Counted from the first letter of the stretch, positions 1-12,585 are shown. The stretch is 64,000 nucleotides of DNA from Gryganskiella cystojenkinii (GCA_015852425.1 JAAAIG010000022.1:46006-110005); one strand, 5' to 3'. A program made the numbers and translations. Notes: generated from the letters alone by a model not told the origin.

Positions 1-653
1 GCTCCAGTACTCGAGCTCTTGAAGTGAAGAGGAAGGGGTGCCAGGGGAGATTCCAACGCAAAAGGAGAGGTAACCTTGCCCAAAGAGAGGTCAAACTTGC
101 GAGGGCTCTCCAAGGTATTAGGCGAACCAAGGGAGGCTTTGTTCAAATGAGGGCCTGTTTGGATACGATAGGGCGGGGGCTGTTTGTGCTGCGGCGTTGT
201 TGGAGAGGCCGGGGTTGAGGCTGAAGATGCGGTTGAGGACGAGGACGAAGACTCAGTGCTTGTGCCGAGTGAGGTCGAGGAAATGATAGAATCCGTCAAG
301 TCAGACTGGTCAGAGGAGAGGAAAGTCGTGGTAGTGAAAGGGTCTTGATGGATTCGATTCTTGCTATTGGTATTGCTGGCGGTTGTTATTGGTGCGGTGT
401 TGTTGGGTGTCAGCGGAGCAGCAGAGTCGAAACTGTTTTGAAAGAAACGAGCACGTTCTCGTTCCCGGTCGAGCTCACGCTCCCGGTCTCGTTGACGTTC
501 ACGCTCATGGTCTTCAGGAGGGGACAGGAGGGGTCTTCTGGGAGGACTGCCAACGATTCTCCAGCTGTCGTCGGCAGAAAAGGGTTTCTGGGTTTGAATG
601 GGTCGCGGCGAGACGATGGGCGGGGTGACCAAGCCCGAATGCTTGTTCTCCAT
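1..653 (-). CDS. Ser/Pro-rich hypothetical protein, N-terminal part (cut by left edge)
   Basis: An open frame on the minus strand begins with ATG at 651-653 and runs to base 1 with no stop, so the 3' part lies outside the window. The 217 visible residues start MENKHSGLVTPPIVSPRP. An Arg/Glu/Asp repeat (roughly residues 50-70, RERQRDRERELDRERER) follows, then Ser/Thr-rich and Pro-rich stretches with repeated S-P dipeptides, such as TPASPTTP and LESP. That is a long disordered N-terminus with many possible proline-directed phosphorylation sites, as in fungal signalling or cytoskeletal regulators. No catalytic domain is visible and I do not recognise the product. Codon use and the lack of stops over 650 bases support real coding. 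Confidence 0.6.
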   Translation of the reverse strand, partial: MENKHSGLVTPPIVSPRPIQTQKPFSADDSWRIVGSPPRRPLLSPPEDHERERQRDRERELDRERERARFFQNSFDSAAPLTPNNTAPITTASNTNSKNRIHQDPFTTTTFLSSDQSDLTDSIISSTSLGTSTESSSSSSTASSASTPASPTTPQHKQPPPYRIQTGPHLNKASLGSPNTLESPRKFDLSLGKVTSPFALESPLAPLPLHFKSSSTG

Positions 654-2080
654 CGCGAGTTGGACAGATATATATGGGTGACTATGCTGAGGAAAAGGAG
701 AGAGGGGAGAAGGGAGGGAGGGGTTCTTGTAGTTGACTGACACTCTTTATGGACTCTATGGCAGTCGCAGGGCCAATGAATGCAAATGGAGCAGACACAG
801 ACAGTGCAGCAGGAGGGAGAGAGAAGAGAGGGTGGGGAAAGAGAGTGTCAAACTTTGTTTTTCGTTTCTCTTTTCTCCCTACTTTTCTTTGTTTTCTCGA
901 AGGAAATGAGGTAACGAATGAGAGATATGAAGGAGATGACGAACAGATGATGGGGATGGAGAGGGGATGGGACTGAGGATAACAAAACGAAACAAAAAGC
1001 AGAAAACAAGAGTGAGAGAGAGGGTGAAGCAAAGAAAAAGGACTGAGCGCCTTTCTTTCCTTTCTTTCTTTCTTCAGTTTGGGTGGTCACCAAACCCCTG
1101 TCTGCCTATTTTCTCTGAACACCATTGTTGCAGTTTGGGACAAGAACGAATCGACGTGAGTCTGTGCACCCTGCTTTGTCTCTCCTCTTCAATGCTCTTT
1201 TTTTTGAGTAAAGGGGAGAGGTCAACAACAGGGGACAGACACTGACAGACACGACAGAGAGGACGTTGATTTTTTGGGCAATTCTTTATTTTTGCTCCAC
1301 ACCACGACCAACAACCTCGTTCAAATGCCATCCAGTCGGTGCCCTTCTGTGCATCCTTCCCTCTTTGTGCAACTTGAACACAAATCTATTCACAAAGTGT
1401 CTTGCAATCCACTTGAACTCAAACTCCACAGGTTAAGAAAGCGACCAGGATTACTGCATCCTTCTCGCTAGTGGAACTTCTTGCTCTTTAGCGTGATAAG
1501 ATCATAACAGGAAGAGACAGGATAGCATTGCAGCACAACTGATTCACTATTCAAAGGCCCCCTGCTTTTTTCTTGTTCAGTACCATCCTGTGACCATTGA
1601 GCCCTCTGTGTCCTCACCAAAGGGGAGGGTTCTTTATTATGCTCTCAAAGCGAGCGTCTCTTGTGAGGGCTCAGAGGGACCTCGATGGTGGATCCAGGTC
1701 CCACTCTCAATTACTTGTAGGTATGCCAAAAATTCGCTTTTATTTTTGGTGGCAAACAAGCCGGGTACTGGTAAAGTACTCTGTGCAATTAACATGGAAA
1801 CCGCACACTGGCCTCGGTCGGGCGGTTCATTCCTCGGCACTTGGACCAACAGAGTATCTTGGCTCGATCCATCCTTTTTGGTCCAGACTTCGCCGCACTC
1901 GTCAGACACGAGGGACCAATGCCGACCCGAGCCCAACCAATCCAACGGTTCATTAATCTCACGTGACATCTCAAGCCACCAACACGGTCCCGACGACCGA
2001 AAATGATCTTTCTTTTTGTCTGCATCCCTTCTGCTCTTCAGTTGCCATCATTATCATCACTCGAGACACCATCAACATCA
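654..2080. other. Divergent intergenic region
   Basis: This stretch lies between the left-edge minus-strand gene and the methyltransferase gene, so it should hold both promoters. It is low-complexity, with purine- and pyrimidine-rich runs near 800-1080. I see no convincing gene. A CCAAT box (1937-1941) and a CACGTGAC site (1960-1967) lie 115-145 bases upstream of the methyltransferase ATG. Confidence 0.6.
1960..1967. promoter_or_regulatory. CACGTGAC E-box in methyltransferase promoter
   Basis: CACGTGAC lies 114 bases before the ATG at 2081. CACGTG followed by AC is the core bound by fungal Cbf1-type bHLH factors. The same octamer recurs at 12867-12874 and in the ULA1 promoter at 22897-22904. 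Binding is inferred. Confidence 0.4.
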
Positions 2081-3794
2081 ATGTCTACCTTGCAGCAGCT
2101 CTCGGGGAGACTGACTCGGGCTTCACTGAAGAAGAACGCGCCAAATGGTTTCGGATCAAGGACTCATTACTCCTTCAGCACTTTTCCGCTGCACTCGGTT
2201 AGAATTCAGGAACATCGGATCAGTCGTCTCGGTCGCATCTCGACCGTGACTCCCTCCGTCTCCTCGGCTTGTTCTTCACTCGGTCCTGTCAATCGCACGG
2301 TCGCTTCTTCATCACCGTCGCCCTCAACGGCAGGATTCCATACCTCGGCCATCCGCCGTAACCTGATCGAGGATCCACGCTACACCCCCGAAAAGATTGC
2401 TGCCCGCGCCAAATACCCGATCCTCACCGCCAAAGACACGGCCAAGAGCAAGAACATGCCATTGGAGGCCAAGATGTTGGTCAGGGACTTTATCGACGAT
2501 TCGCTCTACCACCCTAACTATGGTTACTTTTCAAAACAGGCCGTTATTTTTTCACCCGAAACCGACTTTGAGTTTGAGCGCATGAAGGACAATCTAGAAT
2601 TCCTGGACGTGATCGCGGACAAGTACAAGGAGATCGAGGATGACATGGACGTTCGAGACGAGGTCGCTCGGCAAGTATGGCATACTCCCACCGAGCTGTT
2701 CAAGGTAACGTGGGGCAACAGAGAGCACCCTTCCTCTAGGCACATAATTGCCTTCTTTGAAGACCTCAAATGACTTAGACTTTTTTTTCCTTTTCTGCGC
2801 TTGTTTGTATGAATAGCCCTGGTACGGCTATGCAATCGCCAAGTATATCGTAACAGAGTACAAACTCAACAACTACCCTCACAAGGACCTTATCATCTAC
2901 GAGATGGGAGCCGGAAACGGAACCCTCATGCTCAACATCCTCGATTATATTCAACAATACGAACCCAGTGTCTACGAAAGAACCCGTTACAGGATCATTG
3001 AGATCTCCAAGAAGCTCGCTCAACGTCAAGGAGAGCGTCAGGAGGTTAGAGACGCGCGCAAGCAACATTCCTGTGTCGAGATCATCAACAAGAGTATCTT
3101 TGAATGGGATACCCTCGTACCGGACCACTGCTTCTTTGTCGGCATGGAGGTCCTCGACAACTTTTCACACGATTTGATCCGCTATGATACCGTCACAGAG
3201 GAGCCTCTTCAGGGCATGGTTGCGATCGATGAGGAGGGCGAATACACCGAAATTTACACCCCTGTCTCGGATCCCCTGATTCAAAAATACCTAGCGATCC
3301 GACGACAGACCGGATACCGACCCCCAGTCCTCTCCAAAAGGTTTTTGAGAAAGTTACGGAACCGATTACCGTTTGCGCCCAACATGACCGGACCCGAGTT
3401 CATTCCGACAAAGTTGCTCCTCTTGCTCGAGACCCTCAAGACCCAGTTTCCAAAGCATCGTCTCGTTCTCAGTGACTTTTTCACACTTCCCGAGGCTATC
3501 CCAGGAACGGATGCGCCCGTGGTCCAGACCCGTTACAGTGGCACAATGGTCCCCTGTTCGACGTATATGGTCATGCCCGGAATGTTTGATATTTTTTTCC
3601 CCACCAACTTTGAGCTGCTGAGGGATATGTACCAGGAAGTCTGCAGACCTGCGCTGGGTATGGAAAAATCTGTCAAGGTTCAGACCCAGAGAGAGTTTTT
3701 GGAGCGCTATGCAGACCTGGAAAAGACGAGGACGTACAGTGGCGAGAACCCCATGCTTATGTATTACGAGAACAACAAGATGTTCCTTAGTTAG
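2081..3794 (+). CDS. Mitochondrial MidA/NDUFAF7-family (DUF185) SAM-dependent methyltransferase
   Basis: Two exons, 2081-2704 and 2817-3794, joined in phase 0 at a GTAACG...ATAG intron, give 533 residues. The N-terminus is rich in Ser and Arg without acidic residues, like a mitochondrial presequence. A SAM-binding glycine motif (EMGAGNGT, about residues 237-244) sits in the PF02636 domain, followed by GMEVLDNFSHD and the conserved C-terminal core. Family members are mitochondrial; NDUFAF7 methylates an arginine of a complex I subunit. The GMEVLDNF region looks closer to the second fungal paralogue (yeast YKL162C type) than to NDUFAF7, so the substrate is unknown. An in-frame ATG at 2003 exists, but the 2081 start gives a cleaner presequence. 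Confidence 0.85.
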
Positions 3795-3877
3795 ATCAAA
3801 AAAGCATTGTATAGCATTTAAAAAAAAACAAAAAACATTTTAATCATCATTTTCGCGGATTGTTCATTGTCTGGTAT

Positions 3878-4719
3878 TCAAGCAATGGAGACATCAAAGG
3901 TAGACTTTGCACTGTGGATTGCTCTTCCGCATAATATCCTCTGCCTCTCTTTTAAGGTTTCACTGGATAAGCCCCTTGGTCCGATTCCAGAGCCGCGATT
4001 CAGCCTCAGGATTTTTAGGTTTGAGTTCACTGGAATCTCTTCCAACGGAATCGTTCTTACACCGTCGTCGGTCTCGATAGTATTACCCGAGAAATCCAGT
4101 TCTTCGAGCGTACCATAGTTCAGTCCCTGATCAAAGAGATGGCACCAATCGCGGGACAACGGGCAGTCATGGTTGTACCCAAAATGGGTCAACTTTGGGA
4201 CTAGGTCCAAGATCGCCACGACGACGTCCATCTTGCTCTGAAACTTGGCGATACGGAGATCTAACCAGAGACCCTCGAGCCGAGGCTGAAGACGCGGCCG
4301 AGGACGCATATTGACTAAACTTGTAACTGGCGATGCGGAGGGTAGGTCAAGGATCGTTTCCGGGTCAAGGGCAACAGGGTGGTGGTCTTGTTCAACTTGC
4401 GTGGTGTAGAGCTTTTCGAGCTCTTCTACATTTTCGACTTGCCCGTAACGGATCGTGCTAGCATAGAAAAGATGTCTCCGATAAATTCACTCCACTTCTC
4501 TCCAAGCATGCCGTTCTTGAAATGGATCTCACAGTCCGGATTATTAGGCATTCTACCCTTCAATGTATCGAACGGACGACGGTTGTCAGGATGGAGCAAC
4601 TGGAAAAGAGAAGCCAATCGAGTCAAGCCTGGTTTGCGAAGGCGACATGTCGTGAGGTAGAAAGTTTCGACTTCCATCCGGATCGTGGTCATCTTCATCC
4701 GCTCACTCTTTTTAGGTGA
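3878..4719 (-). pseudogene. Broken LRR / F-box-like gene fragment
   Basis: Two minus-strand frames overlap. The upstream one (4698-4426) starts MKMTTIRMEVETFYLTTC and ends soon after GDIFSMLAR. The downstream one is open from about 4450 to its stop at 3878 and carries LRR-like text (LEELDFSGNTIE, NLKILRLNRG). They are one base out of frame around 4445-4460, where the second frame begins YGQVENVEELEKLYTTQ. The combined text looks like the C-terminal half of the LRR/F-box proteins common in Mortierella-type genomes. No F-box and no full repeat array remain. I read it as a frameshifted remnant, although a base-calling error could give the same picture. Confidence 0.5.
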
Positions 4720-4857
4720 GAGAGGGAAGCAGCGGATAACCGAAATTTTTCTTTATTGCGGGGAATTATGGTTTGACCTTGACGCCGTGAATGCGTCTAC
4801 AAAAAAAAGTGAAATTGTGCGTAAAAATATACATATGTATGCTTGACCCGTGGATGC

Positions 4858-7800
4858 CTATCCTTGCTTCTCATCGCTCTCTACGATCCGGATATGCTGT
4901 TGCTGCTGTTGCTCGCCGTGTGCGGAAACAGGTAGCTGCGAACCAGGGTTAACCCCCGTCACCACTCCCGTCCGACCACCTCCACTTCCAGTAGTGCCGA
5001 GGCTCAAATCCTTCGAGTGTTGACGACCAGTTCGAACTGACGAAGTAATTCTGGAAATATCTAGCTGGGTTGCTGCGGGGCTATGACCACCCTTTCCGGA
5101 CTGAACTACCAGCAAACACGACCCCAAGTCAGAGTTTAGGTAAGACTGTGCCACGAGACCGAGTATATTCGAGACCGTCATCGTCGAATGGAGGACGTCG
5201 CGCGACGAGGGCTGGGTACGAAGGCTGTTTCGGGAACGGAGGCCTTGGTGATTCGAGGAATCGCCTAGTGGATTATCAATGGGGTGTGTCGGGGTTCCGG
5301 CTGCAGATGGGGTATGAAGATGGTATCCTGTTGAGGTCGCGATAGGTTGCGCATGGTGATCAGTAGTATGAGTCGATGCAGCATAAGAATGACGACGACC
5401 CTTGGCTTTCTTGGTAAATCCTCGGCCAAGGACAAGTAGGTCCCGAGACCCCAAGACACCCTTGGCAAGACCGATCGCGTCCTGGATCGAAGGCACCTCC
5501 TGTACAAAAATGTTATCTCCAGCCTCGACGCCCAAGCTGACTCCATTTTCAGTGTAGTTGCTATTGCTGTTGCTGGAGGCTCTCTTGTTGGATCGTCGGT
5601 CGGCAAATACGCGGTGACTAAAATACTCTTGAATCAAAACAGAGTTTTCCTCTGGCAACTGGGGCTTGGCCTCGTCCTCGTCCTCAGAATCGATGGACTG
5701 TGCGTCCACCTCGACACGGACGTCACCTTTCTCATCGAGTTCGAGTTTGGAACCTGCTGGGTGTCGGATGCGCACAATGACGACCTTGCAATGCTGGTTA
5801 TGACTCAGGGTTGAGGCCAACTTCAAAGACTCTTCGTCATCCGAGGATCCATAGAGGGTCACCATAATATTCAAAAACTGACCGGATCCTCCCAACTCTC
5901 GATCCACAAAGACGGCCGTTGTCAAATCGGACTTGGCAGTCGTTTGTAACAAGCGGCTGAGTACTTGAGTGTTCGAAGTCACATGTGGTTTAGCCAAGGT
6001 AGCAGGGTGGTTGGGTCCAAGGAGAGACTCATCAAAGTTGTGGTTGTTGCTGCTGCTGTGGAGATCAGGGAGAGAGGTCGAGTTCCAAGGGAATATGATT
6101 GTTCCTGTTCCTGACTCGACGGCCTCATCATAGATACTTTGAGCGAAATCATCAGGATCAGTCGAAAGCGTCATGCGAGGTTCGATCTGGATGCTGTTCA
6201 GTTTAGCAAACGCTTGAAAGACAACCATCAGTGTGTCTCGACGAAGTACTTCAGCTCTCTCTGTGGCTGCGAGCAAAACCGAGGAACTACGCTCTGTCAA
6301 GTGCAAGAGTCGAAGAGCGAGAAGTTTGGGACCAGAAGCACTAGGAGCCGCGGCAATAGACAAGGGTGCAAACGCCATGCCATGAGCAGAACCCGCGCCC
6401 GCGCCATGAACAGTAAGCGTAGAGTTGTTTCCAGAGTCATCGACAGACTTGGGGACAGCACGATGAAGCATCTCGAGAATCGTCATGAGTGCAGGCAAGT
6501 TGTGGATCTGAAAAGGAGAATGATGATACAAAGATTAATATTCATAACTCTCGCTGCCAACCAACCATGGCCATAATAAAAAACAAAATATTACCTTATC
6601 AAGACAGAGCATGACACCAGTGTTGCGTTTCTCCAGAGACTGAAGAGCCTCAAGTCCACCCTCAACATCACCGTTTTTAGCCTTTTCTTTCGCAAGAGCG
6701 CGCAGGGCAGCAGCGCGCTGATAGTGAGGAGGGTAGATCCAAGCCACCATCGGGGATGTCATGCAGGTGGTAATGAGACACATGGCCACCATGATGACAA
6801 AGACCTTGTCATTGATGACTTTAGCGTCGTAGCCGATGTTGAGGACAATCAGTTCGATAAGACCCTTACAGTTCATAAGGATACCGATGGCAAAGGACTC
6901 ACGCCACTCCATGCCCTGAACTTTAGCGGCACCTGTACAGCCGACAATCTTTCCGAAACAGGCGACAAAGGTCGTGAGGATAACCAAGCCCCAAATGCGA
7001 CCATTGTCCAAGAGACCAACCTGGGTCTTTAGTCCAGACAGCGCGAAATAAACGGGAAGGAAGATGACACTGACAAGATCTTCAATTCTCTTGGTCACTC
7101 CATCGGCAAACCCTGTGTCATTTGGGATAATGAGGCCGACGAGGAAGGCGCCAAAAATCGCATGGACTCCGATGATGTCGGTGACGAATGCACTGATCAA
7201 CACAACGGCCATGGTGAAGGCCATCATTGTTTGACTGGGCTCATCCTGAGACTTGGTGACCCGAATCATAAAGATAAACATGGGACGGGCGATGAAGACG
7301 AGAATTAGAGTCCAGGCGATAGACAACAAGACGACATACAAGGGCGTGATCCTGCTCGCGCTGTTGATGATCGAGACCACGAGCGCCAACAAGATCCAGG
7401 CTACGATATCACCGACGGCACCGGCACAGATTGTCAAAAAGCCGACCTTGGTGGTCAACAACTTTTGTTCCGCCAGAATACGGGCCAGGACTGGGAAGGC
7501 GGTGATGGACATGGCCACACCACAGAAGAGGAGGAACTGCCCGAAACCGACGGTGGTAGTGGGACCGAGTTCCTCGTAGAGGACATAACTGACGGCTGCT
7601 CCAACACCGAGAGGGAGAACCATACCGGCAAGCGTGATTCCGAGTGCAAACCTGGCGCGTTTCACAACTTGCGCGGGATCAAGCTCGAGTCCGACGAGAA
7701 AGAGGAAAAAGACCAGACCAATGTTGGAGACCAGGTTGAGGTAGGTTAAACTAGCAGGGTTGAAAATCGTGGTGGCAAAACCGGGGATTCGACCCATGAC

Positions 7801-8227
7801 AGATGGACCCAAAAGAATTCCAGCGATGACTTCAGAGATGACTCGAGGCTGTTTGAGTCTCCTCAAAAACATGTGGAGGATGTAGCATAATCCAATAATG
7901 ATGATGGTCTTAAAAAAAAAAGTTGAGGGAGGACAAGGAGGATATTACACGATGTTAGGTTGGATGTATAGATATTTGGAATATATCACTAGAGAAAGAG
8001 TGGAGGATGTCCCTTACCTGGATAACAAACAAGGGGAAGGGGTCCGAGGGATTGACTGTGGTTGGGTTCAGGCCAGTGACCACGCTGCCTGCAAGAACGA
8101 ACGATAGTATTGGAGGGAGGATCGAGAATCGAGTTAGGCCGCTGCAAAAGATTCAGGGTGTAGGGACGGTAACAGGATGAACTAACGTCTACAAAAATTG
8201 GCATTTACCTGGAGCTGTACCGGCCAT
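4858..8227 (-). CDS. KHA1: K+/H+ antiporter, KHA1 type (CPA2 family)
   Basis: Four exons (8227-8209, 8088-8018, 7908-6595, 6507-4858) give 1017 residues in frame. The short first exons encode MAGTAP, then GSVVTGLNPTTVNPSDPFPLFVIQ, which match the luminal N-terminus of fungal Kha1. Exon 3 carries the Na+/H+ exchanger domain with about a dozen membrane segments, including QPRVISEVIAGILLGPS, FLVGLELD and GAVGDIVAW. The C-terminal half (exon 4, 550 residues) is cytosolic, with regions like universal-stress-protein folds and low-complexity inserts (Asn/Ser near SNSNSNY, poly-Gln close to the end). Yeast Kha1 sits in the Golgi and exchanges K+ for H+. The protein is longer than yeast Kha1 (873 residues), mainly through the C-terminal inserts. 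Confidence 0.93.
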
Positions 8228-9584
8228 TTGATTTGCGAGTGAATTATCGAAACGGTGTTTGATGAAGGGGGCGTCGACGGTATCGAGAACAGTTCAAGAG
8301 AATGTCAAAGATTGCGTATCTATTACTCCAAAGGAAAGACTTGAAGGCAGGTGAAAAAAGAGAGACGAGAAGTCAGAAGGAAGTAAAGAGGGGAGGACAA
8401 CGAGAGAGAACAAGAAGGGGAAAGAAGAAAGAGAGAAAACAAGAAGAAAGAAAAGGAACAGAAGAAGTAGCGGGATATGTCAACCCCTAGCACACATCTA
8501 TTGCAACAACGTGGTGGTGTGATCAAGATGTTTTCTCCCTTCTTCCCGCTCTCAAACTCCTCGAGAAAGAAATCTGAGAAAAAATAATTGACCAAAGGAG
8601 AGTCCAGGCAGGGAAGAGAGACGGTGAACGAATTGGAGGAAGTCCAGGACAAACACGAGACAAGGGGACAGAAGATAGGGGGGTGGGGAGCAGACAAGAC
8701 GACAGTGTGGAGGATCCATCTTTCATCTTTGTCCTTAGCCCTTGGGGAGAGTATTTTGCTTTGTTCGCTTTTTTTGTCTGTATCCCCCTTGACTCGATGG
8801 GTGGTTGTGATGGTATTGCGTTTTTTGTTTGTTTGTGCAGCACCCTGTTCTGTTGCTTATTTGTCCAGAAGACTTGCATCTGTAAACATGGGTTGCGCGT
8901 GCGCACTCTGATTTTTGGAGGATGAGGGTTTATCTCTCTTACATTGAAGGAATGCACTAGCACTGGTGATGAGGATAGTCGAGAGAGAGAGAGAAGGAAG
9001 TGGGGAGAGGAGAGGATGGACGTCAAGGGATTCGATGTCAGAGAGCAAAGTGCAATTGACAAAAGGCTATTGGTCTCGAGTGGTTGTCAATCTGAAGGCC
9101 GTGGTGGCGTTCGAGATGAAGAACTCTCCACCTGAATGCTTCTCCGCACGTGCTTCTTTCCACGCCTGTTTCTCTTCTTTCGACGAATCATCCGCCGCCA
9201 ATAAAATCTTTCTTTTGCTTTAGTGGATTTGTCGCGCCCTTGTGGGCATTCATCAGTTCTCATGGTCGTACCATACAGAGTGTATGGTAACACCAATCCG
9301 TGTCATCTTCTCGTAGTCTATTTGTCTCATTTTTGGGTTCTCTGTTTGTTTTTTGTTTGTTCTTTTTCAGGAGGGTTCATTATACCAGAAACAGGGCAGG
9401 GTGGTGGTTACAGGAGAAACAAGTTCACTGCAACGGCAACCATGGTTACTGCACTTCTCCATTCGCACATAATCGACAACCACAACATTGTCACCATCAT
9501 CTGTCCTCCTTGTCCTCGTGGCCAGGAGTACGGTGCGGACGAGATGGCCTCGTCGGCTCCTGGATGAATAATTCGATCTATCAG
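8228..9584. other. Intergenic region upstream of KHA1
   Basis: It lies between KHA1 and the 3' end of the LRR gene, both on the minus strand. It contains a long purine (GA) tract at about 8340-8470, further GA-rich DNA near 8980-9030, and a perfect inverted repeat at 9269-9289. Open frames here are low-complexity and I support none of them as genes. Confidence 0.6.
9269..9289. repeat. Perfect 9-bp inverted repeat, 3-base loop
   Basis: TACCATACA, GAG, TGTATGGTA form a perfect stem with a 3-base centre in non-coding DNA, about 300 bases beyond the LRR gene stop. It could be a dimeric protein-binding site or a transcript hairpin. Nothing else indicates which. Confidence 0.5.
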
Positions 9585-12500
9585 TCATGGACAGGCAGCT
9601 TATGTTATCACAAAGTTTCGACAAAAGACAGACATCCAAGTCAGCTCAAAAATCCCCCCCCCCCCACCTAGAGTCAAGAAAAGATACACATACCTCTGCA
9701 ATCGAGGTTGCACTGATAAGCCAAGGTCGTACTTGTCTCCACAGAGGCATTTGAGGGGCAAGCCGTGAATGGGTTTGGTTGTACCAGACATACTGTCATC
9801 TGAGGTGGAGCGACCGCACTGGGAAAGAGTCCATCAAAATGATTGTAGTTCACAACCATATACTCGAGCCGAGTCAAGTTCTGGATCTCGACCGGTAAAG
9901 GCCCTGAAAAGCTGTTGTGACTCAAGATCAAGCGGGTAATTGAGGTCATAAGACCAATCTTTGAGGTCAGCCGTCCAGAGAGTTTGTTGTCCATGAAGTC
10001 CACGTTCTTGAGGTTAGGTAGCCAGTAGAGGGTCTCAGGTATCTCTCCTGAAAAATGGTTATTACCCAGGTCGCTGGTTATTGAAAGATGGGGAGAACAG
10101 GTTAATTAGAGGAGTGGAAAGAAAAAGAATTGGCGAGTCACTGACAGTATAAAGATTGAGAAAAGGCACGACAACAATATTATTATCGGATATAACTTAC
10201 ATGCTGCTGAGTTGCTTGCAGTATCCAAACTCTTTTGGGATGTTGCCCGAGAACTCGTTGGCACGAGCGGAGAACTTGATCAGTCCAGTCAGGCCACCTA
10301 CCTCGGGTCCAATCTCGCCCGTGAATCCGTTCTGGTTAATGTTGACCACTTGAAGTTTGCGTAACGAATCAAATAACCCGCGTGGAAGAAACCCATCAAA
10401 CTCGTTGTTTGCGATCGACAACTCGGTCATCTGCTTCAGTTTCAGGACGGAACCTGGAAGTGGGCCAGTTAGATAGTTGTTCTTGAGGACAAGCTCTTGA
10501 ATGTTGACCATCTTGGTCACGGCCACGGGAAAGGTGCCCGTGATCTTGTTCGAGCTTATATCACTATCAAAAATAAAACGTTAGTGAAATGTATTTCCAA
10601 TGGGCGAATGGCCATCAGAAAGCTATTTTACTTACAATCGCTTCAAGCGCGTCAAGTTGCCGTACGACTCGGGAATCTCACCAGTAAGCTCGTTGTTACT
10701 GATATCGAGTATAAGTAGGTTTTCCAGCTCAGTGAGCTCTTCAGGGACTGGTCCTGTTAGTCCGTTAAAGCCTAAATGCCTGTGTCGCACATCCAGAAAA
10801 AAAAAGTGTCTCCTGACAAGTTAATGATAGACTCGACGAGCAACAATATACAAAGCTCCTAGATCCTGCGCATAATATTTCGATTCTTAAAGCTTTGAAG
10901 AAAGGACTTTACAGTTCGACGATATACCAGTCATCTATGACCGATCCCTGTTGCAAAGGCGTGGGCGGCTGGTGCAAAGGATCATCTTCGTTTCCATGCG
11001 CGGGAAGCCCGTAACTAGGACTCTCCGTGTCGTCCACTGGACGAGGGACAGGATTACTCCTCGCATCCTCATCAGGGTCAGAGGGTCTCCCTCTCTCGTT
11101 ATTGTTGTCGTCGGCCGCATGTTGATTGCCTCCAGATCCTCTGCCAGGCGATTTGGGTTGTCTCATGTCACCATTGTGTCCTTTGCCGTCCTTTCCGTGA
11201 TGCGGCTGATTTCGATCATGATAGTTGAAATAGGGAGCTACTCGTTTTCGCTTTGGTGATATGGAATCCATCTTTCGTTTCCCAAAGGTTGGTGCTATGG
11301 GAGTTGATGGACCGGAGACAATCGACCCTCGACTCAAGGCAACGGCCGAAGCTGAGAGAGGAGGCGACAAAGGCCGCGATAATACGGTATTTGGTTCTGA
11401 ATCGGATCCAGAGAGTAGCCCCGCGAGTGCTGCAGAATTACCAGAGGCGGCAACCTTACTGGCAATCAAATCCTCATCATAAGGTGGCCATGGCGGAGGA
11501 AGCATGCCATCAGGTCCGATGCAAACAACACCATACCAACCACAGCAATTGTTTGGATTCAAATCTGCCGCTGGGTTTCCCGCTGGCCCAATCGTTGGGT
11601 CCGATTCGACGGCTGAAGGTGGGTATATCACGTTGGGATTGGATCCAGACGTAAGCGGTGGCGATATAGGTCGACGTTCATCAGATGTAGTACCTGGAGA
11701 AGTAGGGAGTCCTCCAGGTTTTTTAGGTGGAGAGCCTGAAGGATGTCGGGGCGAGGAACGGTCATGGTCTGGAGGAGCTATGTCTGGGCGGTCTTCATTG
11801 TCGTGTTCATGATCATTATCTCTATCCTGATCCTGCTTGCTATCACTAGGGGTTCTCTTCATCGGCCACCTCTTCGATTCTGTTTGTCTCATCCGTTTAC
11901 TTAGTACCTGTACCAAATGCGATCGATCTTTGTTAACGCTGGGACCGCGAGGAAACGATGTACCATTTCCCTTGGAAGGATGGTTAGGTGCACTGTCGAC
12001 GTATTGCCATCCGTCTTGATTGCTCCAAGAGATACCACTGGTGCTGTTGTAAAACCTTCTTAAGATCTCACAAGAGACTTTGAGAGGCACGTGGACCAGG
12101 CCAAGACTTTCTGCGGCCCTGTTCCTCCGACGCGTCGAAGACGGAATGGGACTAGAGGTTGGATAAGGGCGTGATTGAACAGGCAGTCTTTTGGGGGTCC
12201 CTACAGGGTTCTGTCCTGTTGGCGGGTGAATTGAAGGAAATGAGGTAGTCGATGGTGTTGAAGGAACTGGTCGAACTCTTGTATCTGAATGGTCAGCTGC
12301 AGAGCCCGCGGGATGAAGAGATGGCGTGGACGCCAGCGTGAGAGAAGGTTTTGAAACTAATTCATCGGGAGATGGTGGAGCAGGATCTGCTCTTGGGGAA
12401 TCGGCGGTATCGACGATGGATGATGAGGGTGGTTGGATAATCGGATGATGTTCAGTGTCCGAGGTCGCGGCGGCAACGAAGATTGTATCGGGAAGAGCAT

Positions 12501-12585
12501 AGAGACGAAGGTGGTTGCAGAGGACGGTGAAAACCAGAAGCACAAAAAGCGCCCTTTGCGAGCACTTCTTCCAGTACGGAGCCAT
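9585..12585 (-). CDS. Secreted plant-type leucine-rich-repeat protein with disordered insertions
   Basis: Exons 12585-10913, 10779-10636, 10563-10201, 10073-9694 and probably 9598-9585 give about 857 residues. An N-terminal hydrophobic segment (RALFVLLVFTVLCNHL) is a signal peptide or anchor. An LRR N-terminal cap appears in two parts: CEILRRFYNSTSGISW, then, about 150 disordered Ser/Pro-rich residues later, NNCCGWYGVVC. A second disordered block separates the cap from the repeats. Repeats are the 24-residue plant type (LDISNNELTGEIPES, LVLKNNYLTGPLPGS, NNHFSGEIPETLYW). Three introns fall in the same phase 2, and the 144-base second exon equals two repeats. No kinase domain or second membrane segment is seen. 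The last exon is uncertain: an acceptor near 9568 would give a longer tail. Confidence 0.8.

Noticed and set aside
8523..9062. 179-residue minus-strand frame
   Set aside because: Low-complexity Ser/Pro/Leu text from a purine-rich tract upstream of KHA1; looks like non-coding sequence.
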